The position numbers and the translations under genes were made by a program. This document shows, in pieces, positions 1-9,466 of a stretch of 64,000 nt of DNA. Source of the DNA: Ga0077530 sp046293075. Its GTDB lineage: Bacteria > Pseudomonadota > Alphaproteobacteria > Rhizobiales > Hyphomicrobiaceae. The notes under the pieces were generated by a model. That model was not told the origin of the DNA and made no database searches. It saw only the letters and a program-made list of their open reading frames with translations. The first letter of the stretch is position 1, and the number at the start of each line of letters is the position of its first letter. Location of the stretch: positions 186,001-250,000 of the forward strand of contig JBKBPL010000002.1 of the NCBI GenBank assembly GCA_046293075.1, written 5' to 3'.

Positions 1-1
1 T

Positions 2-2695
2 TTCCGTGCCCATGACGAAAGCGCGGAGCTGGCGCGTCCGGCCATCGTCGAGCGCCTCCGCACCTTGATGGCCGATGCCCGAGAGGCGGCGCACGCCCGG
101 CTTTTGCACGACGGCAAGGGGCGCCGCTGTGCTGAAGGGCTCTCCGCCTTCCAGGACGAGCTCACCTCGCTCCTGTTCGACTACACGCGCGCCCACGTCT
201 ACCGCAGTAACAACCCCGCCGACACCGAGCGGCTGACCATCGTCGCGACCGGCGGCTACGGCCGCGCCATGCTGGCGCCGGGCTCGGATATCGACCTCCT
301 CTTCCTGCTCCCCTACAAGCAGACACCGTGGGGCGAGAGCGTCGTCGAGTACATTCTCTATGTGCTCTGGGACCTGCGGCTCAAGGTCGGTCACGCGACG
401 CGCACAGTCGATCAATGCCTGCAGCTCGCGCGAACCGACGTGACCATCTGCACGGCCCTCCTCGATGCGCGCTACATCCTCGGGGACCGCCCGCTGTTCG
501 ACGAGCTCGTGCGCCGTTTCGGCCAGGAGGTGGTCACGGGCGGCGAGCGCGCCTTCATCGAGGCGAAGCTTGCCGAACGGGCCAGCCGCCATCAACGTAC
601 CGGCGCTTCGCGCTATCGTGTCGAGCCGAACATCAAGGACGGCAAGGGCGGTCTGCGCGACCTGCACACACTCTACTGGCTGGCGAAATATCACGCCGGC
701 GGGCCAAGTGCCGGCGATCCCATCGTGCCGCCGATCTTCACGGCGGAAGAGCAGGCGATTTTCCGGCGCTGCGAGGATTTTCTTTGGACAGTGCGGTGCC
801 ACCTGCACTTCCTGACCGGGCGTTCCGAAGAGCGGCTGACCTTCGAATATCAGCCTCAGCTGGCCGGCATACTCGGGTATGCGCACCGCCTCGGCCTCAA
901 GGCCGTCGAGCGCTTCATGAAGCACTACTTCATGATCGCCAAGGATGTCGGCGACCTCACGACCGTGCTGTGCTCATGGCTCGAAGTCCAGCAGTTGAAG
1001 CACTCACCCGCGATCGGCGCACTGCTCGATCCGCTCGGCTGGCGCATGCGCCGGCGCGTGCGCCGCACGACCGCCTTCCGTATCGACAACGGCCGCCTCA
1101 ATGTCGCCGACCCCGACGTCTTTCGGCGGGATCCCGTTAATCTGATCCGCTACTTTGCGCAGGTTGAAGAAACGGGCTCCCTGCTCCATCCGCAGGCCCT
1201 TCGCCTGATCCGGCAGTCGCTGCGCCTCATCGACGACAAGCTGCGCAACGACCCGGAGGCCAACCGCATCCTGCTCGGCCTGATGACGGCCCGCGGCACG
1301 CCCGAGGTGACGCTGCGGCGGATGAACGAAGCCGGCGTTCTTGGCCGCATGATCCCCGAGTTCGGCCGCGTCGTCGCGATGATGCAGTTCAATCTCTACC
1401 ACCACTACACGGTGGACGAGCACCTCATCCGCACGGTCGGCGTCGTGTCGGAAATCGAGCGCGGGGAGAGCGCCGACAGGCACCCGCTCTCTCACGATAT
1501 TTTCAAGACCGTGATCAACCGCCGCGTCCTCTATGTGACCGCATTCCTGCACGACATCGGCAAGGGGCAGAGCGAGGACCACTCGAAGGTTGGCGCACGG
1601 GTCGCGCGCAAGCTCTGCCCACGTCTCGGCCTCAGCGAAAGCGAGACGGAGCTCGTCGCGTGGCTCATCGAGCGCCATCTGCTCATGAGCAACATCGCGC
1701 AAAGTCGCGACATTGCCGACCCGAAGACGATCCGCGACTTCGCCGAAACCATGCAGAGCGTCGAGCGCCTGCGCCTTCTGTTGCTGCTCACGGTCGCCGA
1801 CATCCGCGCCGTCGGCCCGAGCACCTGGAACGGCTGGAAAGGCCAGCTTCTGCGCTCGCTCTATTATGCGACCGAGCCGCTCCTGTCGGGGGCCTACGAG
1901 CCGATCGCGCTCAGCAAGCGCGTCGACACCGCCATTGCTGCCTTCCGCGCGGCGGCCAAGGACGAGCCGGCAGAGCGCGTACAGGCGTTCATCGACCGCC
2001 ACTACAGCGACTATTGGGTCAAGACCTCGCTGCCCAAACAGCTCGAGCACATGCACCTCATGGCGCGCACGGAGGCAGCCGGCAAGACATTCGGCACGAA
2101 CTTCACGACCAACGCCTTCACAGCCGTCTCCGAGCTGTCGCTGCTGGCGCCGAACCACCCCCGCGTGCTCTCGCTCTTTGCCGGTGCCTGTGCTGCGGCC
2201 GGCGCCAACATCGTCGGAGCCTACATCGCCTCGACCCGCGACGGCTTTGCCCTCGACACCTTCCTACTCCAGCGCGCCTTCGAGAACGAGGACGACGAGC
2301 GCCGCCGCGCCACCCGCATTGCCGAGACCATCGAGAAGCTGCTTCGCGGTGAGGTCCGGCTCAACGCGCTCATGGCCAAGAAGTTAGCCGCGCCCTCGAT
2401 CATCAATAACTTCACGGTCGAGCCGGAGGTGGTCATCGACAATGTCATCTCGGATCAGTTCACCGTCATCGAGGTCACGGGCCTCGACCGCCCGGGCCTG
2501 CTCTATGACGTCACGACGGCCCTTTCCGACCTCAACCTCGACATCAATTCCGCGCACATCACAACCTTTGGTGAGAAGGCCGTCGATACGTTCTACGTGA
2601 CCGATCTCACCAGAAAGAAGATCACCTCGCCCCAGCGCCAGGAGGCCATCCGGGCGCGCCTCATCGAAGTGCTTGCCGGCGAGCCGGCAACCTGA
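2..2695 (+). CDS. glnD: [Protein-PII] uridylyltransferase / uridylyl-removing enzyme, 5'-truncated by window
   Basis: Bifunctional nitrogen sensor that adds UMP to PII (GlnB/GlnK) under nitrogen limitation and removes it when glutamine is high. The nucleotidyltransferase motif GGYGRAMLAPGSDIDLLFLL is near the visible N-terminus with the catalytic G-S-D-I-D. The HD hydrolase domain shows HDIGKGQSEDHS, and two C-terminal ACT domains (glutamine sensing) begin near ELSLLAPNHPRVLSLF and EVTGLDRPGLLYDV. The frame is open to the left edge with family-like sequence (ending ERLRTLMADAR), so the real start lies upstream; a TTG at 65 followed by ATG at 68 is only an internal in-frame possibility. About 898 codons are visible. 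murJ follows 34 bases downstream on the same strand, a pairing seen in Rhizobiales. Confidence 0.96.
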   Translation, partial: FRAHDESAELARPAIVERLRTLMADAREAAHARLLHDGKGRRCAEGLSAFQDELTSLLFDYTRAHVYRSNNPADTERLTIVATGGYGRAMLAPGSDIDLLFLLPYKQTPWGESVVEYILYVLWDLRLKVGHATRTVDQCLQLARTDVTICTALLDARYILGDRPLFDELVRRFGQEVVTGGERAFIEAKLAERASRHQRTGASRYRVEPNIKDGKGGLRDLHTLYWLAKYHAGGPSAGDPIVPPIFTAEEQAIFRRCEDFLWTVRCHLHFLTGRSEERLTFEYQPQLAGILGYAHRLGLKAVERFMKHYFMIAKDVGDLTTVLCSWLEVQQLKHSPAIGALLDPLGWRMRRRVRRTTAFRIDNGRLNVADPDVFRRDPVNLIRYFAQVEETGSLLHPQALRLIRQSLRLIDDKLRNDPEANRILLGLMTARGTPEVTLRRMNEAGVLGRMIPEFGRVVAMMQFNLYHHYTVDEHLIRTVGVVSEIERGESADRHPLSHDIFKTVINRRVLYVTAFLHDIGKGQSEDHSKVGARVARKLCPRLGLSESETELVAWLIERHLLMSNIAQSRDIADPKTIRDFAETMQSVERLRLLLLLTVADIRAVGPSTWNGWKGQLLRSLYYATEPLLSGAYEPIALSKRVDTAIAAFRAAAKDEPAERVQAFIDRHYSDYWVKTSLPKQLEHMHLMARTEAAGKTFGTNFTTNAFTAVSELSLLAPNHPRVLSLFAGACAAAGANIVGAYIASTRDGFALDTFLLQRAFENEDDERRRATRIAETIEKLLRGEVRLNALMAKKLAAPSIINNFTVEPEVVIDNVISDQFTVIEVTGLDRPGLLYDVTTALSDLNLDINSAHITTFGEKAVDTFYVTDLTRKKITSPQRQEAIRARLIEVLAGEPAT

Positions 2696-2729
2696 CCGCC
2701 GCCCTCGGCTCGGATACGGCTCGCATCCC

Positions 2730-4304
2730 ATGAGACTCTACAGCGCCTTCGCGACGGTCGGCGGGCTCAGCATGGTGAGCCGTGTCCTCGGATTCCTGCG
2801 CGACATCCTGATCGCCGCCGTCCTCGGCACCGGCATGATCGCCGACGCATTCGTTGTCGCCTTCCGAATGCCGAACCTCTTCCGGCGCCTTTTTGCCGAG
2901 GGCGCCTTCAATGCGGCCTTCGTACCGCTCTTCGCAAAACGCCTCGAGACGGATGGCAATGGCGCCGCGCACACATTTGCTGAAGAGGCGTTTGCCGGCC
3001 TCTTTGTGGTGCTGCTCGTGGTGACGGCGCTCGCTCAGATCGCGATGCCGTGGATGGTGCTCGGGCTCGCACCAGGCTTTGCAAGCGAGCCCGAAAAGCT
3101 CGATCTCGCGACGGCACTGACGCGGATCGCATTTCCCTATCTCATGTGCATGTCGCTCGTGGCGCTGCTCTCGGGCCTGCTCAATTCCCTGCATCGCTAC
3201 TTGGCGGCGGCGGCGGCGCCGATCGTGCTCAACATTGTGCTCGTGACAGTCATGCTGCTCGCGCACTGGCGCGGCTATCACGATGAGCCGGCCGCCGGCT
3301 ATCTCCTCGCGTGGGGCGTCACCCTGGCCGGGGTGCTTCAGCTGGCCATGCTCTGGGTCGCGGCCAAGCGCGCGGGCTTTGCCCTGCGCCTCAGGCTTCC
3401 GCGCCTGACTGATGGCGTGCGACGGCTGCTCGCCCTCGGTATTCCCGGCCTCATCGCCGGCGGCATCACGCAGATCAACATCGTCGTCGGCACGATCATC
3501 GCGTCGCTGGAGGCGAGCGCCGTCTCCTACCTCTACTATGCCGACCGGCTCTATCAGCTCCCGCTCGGCATTGTCGGTGTCGCGATTGGCGTTGTCCTCC
3601 TTCCGGATCTCTCCCGCCATCTCGGCGCAGGGAACGGGGCGGCGGCCATGGACAGCCAGAACCGCAGCATGGAGCTTGCCCTCCTGCTGACCCTACCGGC
3701 AGCCGTAGCGCTGCTCGTCGCCGCAGAGCCCATCATCCGCGTCCTCTTCGAGCGCGGCGCCTTCACTGCGCAGGATACTGTCGCAACGGCGTGGGCGCTT
3801 GCCGCCTTCTCCGTCGGGCTTCCCGCCTTCGTGCTTATCAAGGTGCTGCAGCCGGGCTTCTTCGCGAACGAGGACACCACGACGCCCATGCGCTATGCGG
3901 GCGTCAATCTCCTCCTCAATGCCGCGGGCTCGCTGCTGCTATTCTTCACGTTCAAGGCCGCGGGCTTCATGCCTCATGTGGGCATTGCGCTTGCGACCTC
4001 GATCGCCGCCTGGGTCAATGCCCTCATGCTCTGGGCCACGCTCAGGCGGCGCGGCTACTTCGTGGTCGACAGCCGCCTCGCGCGGAATATGCCGCTCATC
4101 GCGCTGGCGAGCGTGCTCATGGGTGTGGGTGTGGCCCTTGCAGGCCTGCTGCTCGAGCCTTGGCTCAGACCCAGCGCCGGCCTGATCGCTCAAGCGGGCG
4201 GCCTCGCGGGTCTCGTCACCTTCGGCCTCGTTCTCTTCGCCGCCATGATCCTTGCGACGGGCGTCATGACGCCAGCCCAGCTCAGGCGGCACCTTCGACC
4301 GTAG
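2730..4304 (+). CDS. murJ: Lipid II flippase MurJ (MviN family)
   Basis: Integral membrane MOP-superfamily flippase that moves undecaprenyl-PP-linked peptidoglycan precursor across the inner membrane. The N-terminus carries the family signature SRVLGFLRDILIAAVLG and PNLFRRLFAEGAFNAAFVP, followed by some 13-14 hydrophobic segments through the 524 residues, a normal family length. I start at the ATG at 2730 because family members begin with a short segment before FATVGGLSMVSR. A longer in-frame start at 2673 would overlap glnD and adds an Arg/Pro-rich stretch unlike the family. No clear Shine-Dalgarno precedes 2730. It probably shares a transcript with glnD. Confidence 0.95.
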   Translation: MRLYSAFATVGGLSMVSRVLGFLRDILIAAVLGTGMIADAFVVAFRMPNLFRRLFAEGAFNAAFVPLFAKRLETDGNGAAHTFAEEAFAGLFVVLLVVTALAQIAMPWMVLGLAPGFASEPEKLDLATALTRIAFPYLMCMSLVALLSGLLNSLHRYLAAAAAPIVLNIVLVTVMLLAHWRGYHDEPAAGYLLAWGVTLAGVLQLAMLWVAAKRAGFALRLRLPRLTDGVRRLLALGIPGLIAGGITQINIVVGTIIASLEASAVSYLYYADRLYQLPLGIVGVAIGVVLLPDLSRHLGAGNGAAAMDSQNRSMELALLLTLPAAVALLVAAEPIIRVLFERGAFTAQDTVATAWALAAFSVGLPAFVLIKVLQPGFFANEDTTTPMRYAGVNLLLNAAGSLLLFFTFKAAGFMPHVGIALATSIAAWVNALMLWATLRRRGYFVVDSRLARNMPLIALASVLMGVGVALAGLLLEPWLRPSAGLIAQAGGLAGLVTFGLVLFAAMILATGVMTPAQLRRHLRP

Positions 4305-4328
4305 CGGTGCTGCGCCGACGCCCCACCA

Positions 4329-5732
4329 TCACGAAACCTGAATGATCTTCCCCGGATTGAGAATGTCCAAGGGATCGAACGCCTGCTTGATGGCGCGCAT
4401 GGCGGCGAGGCCGGCGCCGTGCTCGGCTGTGAGGTACTTCATCTTACCCTGGCCGATGCCGTGCTCGCCGGTGCAGGTCCCGTCCATGGCGATGGCGCGC
4501 TTCGCCATTTTCTCGATCAGGGCCTCGGCGGCGGCGATCTCCTTGGGATTGGACATGTCGACCATGGGCATGGTGTGGAAGTTGCCGTCGCCGACGTGCC
4601 CGACAATCGGGGCGCTGAGGCCCGAGGCACGGATGTCCTCGATCGTTGCCGCGACGCACTCGGCGAGCCGTGAGATCGGCACGCACACATCCGTCGCAAT
4701 GGCCTCGCGTCCCGGATGGGCGGCCTTGACGGACCAGTAGCTCTCATGGCGCGCCTTCCACAGGCGCCGGCGGTCCTCCTCCTTCTCCGCCCAGTCAAAG
4801 CCGCTGGCGCCTTCGCCGCGGGCGATCTCCTCGAAGATGCGCACCTGATCGCGTGTTCCGGCCTCGGTGCCGTGGAACTCGAGAAACAGCATGGGCTTCA
4901 CGGGAAGGCTCAGCTTGGCCTGCTCGTTGAGAATGCGCACGTTGGCTTCGTCGATCAACTCCATGCGCGCGAGGCCGAGGCCGAGCTGAATGGCCGTGAT
5001 GACGGCATTGCAGGCACCCTCGACGCTCTCGAAGGGACAGACCGCTGAAAGAATGCTTTCGGGAATGCCGTACAGCCGGACGGTGACCTCGGTCATGATG
5101 CCGAGCGTGCCTTCCGAGCCGACCAGCAGCTTGGTGAGATCATAGCCCGCCGATGACTTGCGCGCCCGGCGCGCGGTGCGGATCACGGTGCCGTCGGCCA
5201 TCACGGCCGTCACGTTGAGCACATTCTCGCGCATGGTACCGTAGCGCACGGCGGTTGTGCCCGAAGCGCGCGTTGCGGCCATGCCGCCGATCGTGGCTTC
5301 CTCGGCGCCGGGATCGACAGGAAAGAAAAGCCCCATGTCGCGGAGGTGATCGTTGAGCTGCTTGCGCGAGACCCCCGCCTCGACGGTCGCATCGAGATCG
5401 CGGTCGTGGACGGCGAGAATGCGGTTCATGCGCGAGAAGTCGAGCGAGAGGCCGCCGCGCGGCGCATTCAGATGACCTTCGAGGGACGTGCCCGCGCCGA
5501 ACGGGATGATGGGCACGCGGTACGTTGCGGCAACGCGCACGACCTCCTGCACGTCCTCGGTGCTATCCGGCCAGATGACCGCATCCGGCGGCTCGTTCGG
5601 CAGCCACGTGAGGGTGTGGGCGTGCTGGCGGCGCACGGCCTCGCCGGTCTGCAGGCGATCGCCGAAGCGCTGGCGGAGGATCCCAAGCGCGGTTGCTGTG
5701 TCGGCGGCGCCGGCGGACAAGGTCTCTGACAT
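4329..5732 (-). CDS. FAD-linked oxidase, GlcD / D-lactate dehydrogenase (cytochrome) type
   Basis: Flavoprotein of the vanillyl-alcohol-oxidase fold, probably oxidising a D-2-hydroxyacid such as D-lactate or glycolate. The FAD-binding PP loop reads PIIPFGAGTSLEGH; FAD contacts continue with DPGAEEATIGGMAATRASGT and GSEGTLGIMTEV. The C-terminal FAD-oxidase half has the metal/substrate HVGDGNFH and the closing CTGEHGIGQGK. It has 467 residues when started at the ATG at 5732, which is preceded by GAGGAAG at good spacing; a 15-residue upstream extension is unlikely. It is convergent with murJ and lies downstream of hemB on the same strand. The exact substrate cannot be told from sequence: single-chain D-lactate dehydrogenase fits better than the three-subunit GlcDEF since no glcE/glcF is adjacent. 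Confidence 0.88.
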   Translation of the reverse strand: MSETLSAGAADTATALGILRQRFGDRLQTGEAVRRQHAHTLTWLPNEPPDAVIWPDSTEDVQEVVRVAATYRVPIIPFGAGTSLEGHLNAPRGGLSLDFSRMNRILAVHDRDLDATVEAGVSRKQLNDHLRDMGLFFPVDPGAEEATIGGMAATRASGTTAVRYGTMRENVLNVTAVMADGTVIRTARRARKSSAGYDLTKLLVGSEGTLGIMTEVTVRLYGIPESILSAVCPFESVEGACNAVITAIQLGLGLARMELIDEANVRILNEQAKLSLPVKPMLFLEFHGTEAGTRDQVRIFEEIARGEGASGFDWAEKEEDRRRLWKARHESYWSVKAAHPGREAIATDVCVPISRLAECVAATIEDIRASGLSAPIVGHVGDGNFHTMPMVDMSNPKEIAAAEALIEKMAKRAIAMDGTCTGEHGIGQGKMKYLTAEHGAGLAAMRAIKQAFDPLDILNPGKIIQVS

Positions 5733-5803
5733 AAGGGGCTTCCTCGGGTTCGATCGGCGCTGGGCGCACTTCTTCATTGGCCGGCGCGCGGCAGGCGGGT
5801 GCC

Positions 5804-5832
5804 TATATAGGCGCCTTACTGCGCAAAGTCAC
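5804..5832 (-). promoter_or_regulatory. Candidate promoter for the FAD-linked oxidase gene
   Basis: On the minus strand GTGACT (5832-5827) and TATATA (5809-5804) are separated by 17 bases, about 70 bases upstream of the oxidase start. The -35 lies in the last codons of hemB, so the oxidase could have its own promoter as well as read-through from hemB. Match to consensus is moderate (4/6 and 4/6). TATATA also sits in a GC-flanked palindrome (GGCGCCTATATAGGC), so it could be a protein-binding site instead. Confidence 0.35.
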
Positions 5833-6896
5833 GGCGCGGCGAGTGCCTTCGCCGCCTCGGGCGCAAAGTAGGTCAGGATGCCATCCGCGCCGGCACGCTT
5901 GAAGGCCAGCAGCGCCTCCATCATCACCCGCTCGCCGTCGAGCCAGCCATTGAGGGCGGCGGCTTTGAGCATCGCGTACTCACCGGACACCTGGTAGGCA
6001 TAGGTCGGCATGCCGAACGCGTCCTTCACCCGCCGCACGATGTCGAGGTAGGGCATCCCGGGCTTGACCATCACCATGTCGGCGCCCTCGCCAATGTCGA
6101 GGGCAACCTCCCGCAGGGCCTCAGCCGAATTGGCAGGGTCCATCTGATAGGTGCGCTTGTCGCCGATCAGCGTCGCGTTAGTGCCGATCGCATCGCGGAA
6201 TGGCCCATAGAAGCCCGAGGCATACTTGGCGGCATACGAGAGGATCTGAACCTCCTCGTAGCCCTCAGCATCGAGCGCGCGGCGGATGGCGCCGATACGC
6301 CCATCCATCATGTCCGAGGGGGCAACGCAGTCCACGCCGGCTTCAGCCAGCGCGAGCGCCTGGCGGCAGAGGATGCTGACGGTCTCATCGTTCAGAATAA
6401 CGCCCCGGTCATCGAGCACGCCGTCATGGCCATGGCTTGTATAGGGATCGAGCGCGACGTCGGTGATGACGCCGATCTCCGGAACGGCGTCCTTGATGGC
6501 GCGGACGGCCCGGCACATCAGATTGCTGGCTTTGACCGCCTCGCTGCCTCTCGGGTCGCGCAGGGGCCGATCGACGTATGGGAAGGGCGCAATCGCCGGA
6601 ATGCCGAGCTTGGCCGCCTGCTCGGCGGCGCGCTGGGCTTCGGCGATGTTGACGCGGTCCACCCCCGGCATGTGGGCGACGGGGGTGCGCGCCTCCGAGC
6701 TATCAATCAAGAATATCGGCCAGATGAGATCGGCCGTGGTCAGCACATTCTCGGCAACAAGCCGCCGCGACCAGGTACTCTTGCGGTTGCGGCGCATGCG
6801 GACGGCGGGGTAGGCGCCCGGCACGGCCGGGGTCGGCTGCGCCCCGGTGGCTGAGGGCCGCGGCGCCTCGCCGCGCTCCAGCTTCAACGGCTTCAT
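5829..6896 (-). CDS. hemB: Delta-aminolevulinic acid dehydratase (porphobilinogen synthase), Mg-type
   Basis: Condenses two 5-aminolevulinate molecules to porphobilinogen in haem and tetrapyrrole synthesis; cytosolic. The two Schiff-base lysines are visible in ILSYAAKYASGFYGP and MVMVKPGMPYLDIVRR. The metal loop reads DVALDPYTSHGHDGV, with Ala/Asp in place of the three cysteines of zinc-dependent enzymes, so this is the Mg-dependent class known from Bradyrhizobium and Pseudomonas. It is 355 residues, normal for the class, with a short Pro-rich N-terminal arm that in this family makes octamer contacts. It is divergent from pyrB, with a 183-base gap between the two starts. Confidence 0.97.
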   Translation of the reverse strand: MKPLKLERGEAPRPSATGAQPTPAVPGAYPAVRMRRNRKSTWSRRLVAENVLTTADLIWPIFLIDSSEARTPVAHMPGVDRVNIAEAQRAAEQAAKLGIPAIAPFPYVDRPLRDPRGSEAVKASNLMCRAVRAIKDAVPEIGVITDVALDPYTSHGHDGVLDDRGVILNDETVSILCRQALALAEAGVDCVAPSDMMDGRIGAIRRALDAEGYEEVQILSYAAKYASGFYGPFRDAIGTNATLIGDKRTYQMDPANSAEALREVALDIGEGADMVMVKPGMPYLDIVRRVKDAFGMPTYAYQVSGEYAMLKAAALNGWLDGERVMMEALLAFKRAGADGILTYFAPEAAKALAAP

Positions 6897-7079
6897 GGAT
6901 TTGGCTCCCGGGTGGTTGTAGGACCCAGCATGACCAGACTGTGTGGCCGGCGGGCATCGATACCGCTCAAATCCGGCACATTGTTGCGCGATGGCGCCCG
7001 GCTGTCCACGGCTCTCGCAATGGTGTCGCGGCCGGTCCCCTTGCGCCGCCCAGGGGAGCGGCGTAGAAGACCGGCTTTA

Positions 7080-8033
7080 ATGAACACACAGGCACACGCG
7101 TCTTTCTACTTCCCGGGGCGCCACCTCCTCACCTGCGAGGGTTTGAGCGCCCAAGAGATCAATTCGCTTCTCGATCTCGCCGACCGCGCCGCCGACATCA
7201 ATCGGCAGGTCAACAAGAAGCGCGACGTCCTCAGAGGGCGCACGCTCATCAACCTGTTCTTCGAGGTCTCGACGCGCACGCAGTCGTCCTTCGAGCTCGC
7301 GGGCAAGCGCCTCGGCGCCGACGTCATGAACATGAACGTCGCGACGTCCTCGGTGCAGAAGGGCGAATCGCTGATCGATACGGCGATGACCCTCAACGCC
7401 ATGCGGCCCGATCTCCTGGTCGTGCGCCACCACGCCGCGGGCGCCGTCGAGTTGCTGGCGCAGAAGGTGGACTGCTCGGTCATCAATGCCGGCGACGGCG
7501 CCCACGAGCACCCGACGCAGGCACTGCTCGATGCCCTCACCATCCGCCGCGCCAAGGGCCGCATTGCCGGACTGACGGTCGCCATCTGTGGCGATATCCT
7601 TCATTCGCGCGTCGCGCGCTCGAACATCCACGTGCTCAACGCCATGGGTGCGCGCGTACGCCTGGTTGCGCCTTCGACGCTGCTGCCGCCCGGCATCGAA
7701 AAGCTCGGGGCCGAGGTCTACACGGACATGTGGAAGGGCCTTCAGGACTGCGACATCGTGATGATGCTGCGCCTCCAGCGCGAGCGCATGGAAGGCAACT
7801 ACGTTCCCTCCTCGCGCGAGTATTATCACTTCTTCGGGCTCGACCAGGAGAAGCTCGACTGCGCCAAGCCCGATGCCCTCATCATGCATCCTGGCCCGAT
7901 GAACCGCGGCGTGGAGATCGCCTCGCCTATCGCCGACCATTCGCGCAGCGTCATCCGCGAGCAGGTCGAGATGGGCGTTGCGGTGCGCATGGCCGTGCTG
8001 GAAGCCCTGGCGCGCCATCTGCCGAATCATTGA
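7080..8033 (+). CDS. pyrB: Aspartate carbamoyltransferase catalytic subunit
   Basis: Second step of pyrimidine synthesis: carbamoyl phosphate plus aspartate to carbamoyl aspartate. The carbamoyl-phosphate loop FFEVSTRTQSSFELAGKRLG, the H-E-H-P-T-Q-A-L-L-D substrate loop and the closing MHPGPMNRGVEI are all present. The protein has 317 residues from the ATG at 7080; an in-frame extension to 6912 is non-homologous and rejected. No regulatory PyrI is nearby. It is followed at 31 bases by a dihydroorotase homologue that has lost its metal site; in other bacteria such inactive homologues form a structural complex with PyrB, which is probably its role here. Confidence 0.97.
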   Translation: MNTQAHASFYFPGRHLLTCEGLSAQEINSLLDLADRAADINRQVNKKRDVLRGRTLINLFFEVSTRTQSSFELAGKRLGADVMNMNVATSSVQKGESLIDTAMTLNAMRPDLLVVRHHAAGAVELLAQKVDCSVINAGDGAHEHPTQALLDALTIRRAKGRIAGLTVAICGDILHSRVARSNIHVLNAMGARVRLVAPSTLLPPGIEKLGAEVYTDMWKGLQDCDIVMMLRLQRERMEGNYVPSSREYYHFFGLDQEKLDCAKPDALIMHPGPMNRGVEIASPIADHSRSVIREQVEMGVAVRMAVLEALARHLPNH

Positions 8034-8064
8034 GGCGCGCGAGCGCGCCCTGACTGCAGACCTT

Positions 8065-9423
8065 ATGGCTAGACGAGGTAGGAGCGTGAGGCCCGCAACA
8101 GGCAGAGACGGCGCCAAAGCCGGCAGTGAAGCCGGCACCAGCACCGTATTCATCAATGCCCGCATCATCGATCCGGCCACCGGACGCGACGAGCCGGGCG
8201 GGTTGCTGGTCACGGACGGGGTGATCGCGGACGTCGGCGGACACCTGCGCCGCAATGCGCCGCCCGGCGCCGTCGTGGTCGACTGCCTCGGTCATATTCT
8301 CTGTCCCGGCCTCATCGATGCCCAGGTCTATACCGGCGACCCCGGCCAGGAGCACCGGGAGACCCTCAAGACCGCGAGCTTCGCCGCCGCCGCCGGCGGC
8401 GTGACCACCATCGTGTGCATGCCGGATACCGAGCCGGTGATCGATCAGGTCGCGCTCGTCGACTACGTGCAGCGCCGCGCCCGCGAGCGCGCCGTGGTCC
8501 ACGTCCACATCATTGCGGCACTGACGCGTGGGCTCAAAGGCCAGGAGCTTGCCGAGATCGGCCTCCTGCAGCGCGCCGGCGCCGTCGCCTTCTCGAACGG
8601 CAAGTCGTCGATCTCCAACACGAGCATCATGCGCAATGCGCTGCTCTACGCGAAGGACTTCGACGCACTCATCATGCACCACACCGAGGACCCGTACCTG
8701 TCGGCGGGCGCGGCCATGAATTCGGGCGAGGTCTCAACGCGGCTCGGCCTCAAGGGCGTGAACAAGGCTGCGGAGACGATTGTGCTCGAGCGCGACGTGC
8801 GCCTTGTCGGCATCACCGGCGGGCGCTATCACGCCTCAACGATTTCGTGCGCGGAAAGTCTTGCCGTCGTCCGCGCCGCGAAGGCGCGCGGTCTGCCGGT
8901 GAGCTGCGGCGTCTCGATCAATCACCTCACGCTCAACGAGAACGACATCGGGTCCTATCGCACTTTCTTTAAAGTGCGGCCGCCGCTGCGGTCGGAGGAA
9001 GACCGCGCAGCAATGGTGCGGGCGCTGGCGGCCGGCGACATCGACGTCGTTGTATCGAGTCACGATCCGCAGGACGCCGACGTGAAGCGCCGCCCGTTCG
9101 CCGAGGCGGCCGACGGCGCCATCGGCCTTGAGACCCTGCTCGCCGCCGCGCTCCGCCTCTATCATGCCGACGAGATCGGATTGCTGCCCCTCCTGCGCGC
9201 GATGACCATCAATCCCGCGAAGCTTCTGGGCCTGCCCGGTGGCCGCCTCGAGAAAGGTGCTCCTGCCGATCTCCTCCTCTTCGATCCCGGCCTGCCATGG
9301 GTGGTTGATCGCGAGCAGCTGAGATCCCGCTCGAAGAACTCACCCTTCGATGAGCAGAAGCTGCAGGGGCGCGTGCTCAAGACCATGGTTGCCGGGCGCA
9401 TGGTCTACCAGTACGGTGCCTGA
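8065..9423 (+). CDS. Dihydroorotase homologue lacking the metal-site residues (PyrC'/PyrX-like)
   Basis: Amidohydrolase-fold protein of the class I dihydroorotase family, 452 residues from the ATG at 8065 (GTG at 8086 is an alternative). Active enzymes carry H-x-H after P-G-L-I-D to bind zinc; here the sequence is CPGLIDAQVYTGDPGQEHRE, with Gln-Val-Tyr near residues 87-89. Near the C-terminus, where active enzymes have T-D-H-A-P-H, this protein reads VSSHDPQDADVKR, so the metal-binding Asp is Ser. The fold-level motifs (HHTEDP, INHLTLNEND, AMTINPAKLLGLPGG) are kept. Inactive homologues encoded next to pyrB are known to hold aspartate transcarbamoylase together. True dihydroorotase activity must then come from another pyrC elsewhere. 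Confidence 0.88.
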   Translation: MARRGRSVRPATGRDGAKAGSEAGTSTVFINARIIDPATGRDEPGGLLVTDGVIADVGGHLRRNAPPGAVVVDCLGHILCPGLIDAQVYTGDPGQEHRETLKTASFAAAAGGVTTIVCMPDTEPVIDQVALVDYVQRRARERAVVHVHIIAALTRGLKGQELAEIGLLQRAGAVAFSNGKSSISNTSIMRNALLYAKDFDALIMHHTEDPYLSAGAAMNSGEVSTRLGLKGVNKAAETIVLERDVRLVGITGGRYHASTISCAESLAVVRAAKARGLPVSCGVSINHLTLNENDIGSYRTFFKVRPPLRSEEDRAAMVRALAAGDIDVVVSSHDPQDADVKRRPFAEAADGAIGLETLLAAALRLYHADEIGLLPLLRAMTINPAKLLGLPGGRLEKGAPADLLLFDPGLPWVVDREQLRSRSKNSPFDEQKLQGRVLKTMVAGRMVYQYGA

Positions 9424-9466
9424 CGGCCCGCAGTGTGTCACTGGCCTCACGACCGGACCTGCCGAG

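Noticed and set aside
1004..2158. 384-codon minus-strand open frame opposite glnD
   Set aside because: Antisense shadow; Arg/His-rich translation with no family signature.
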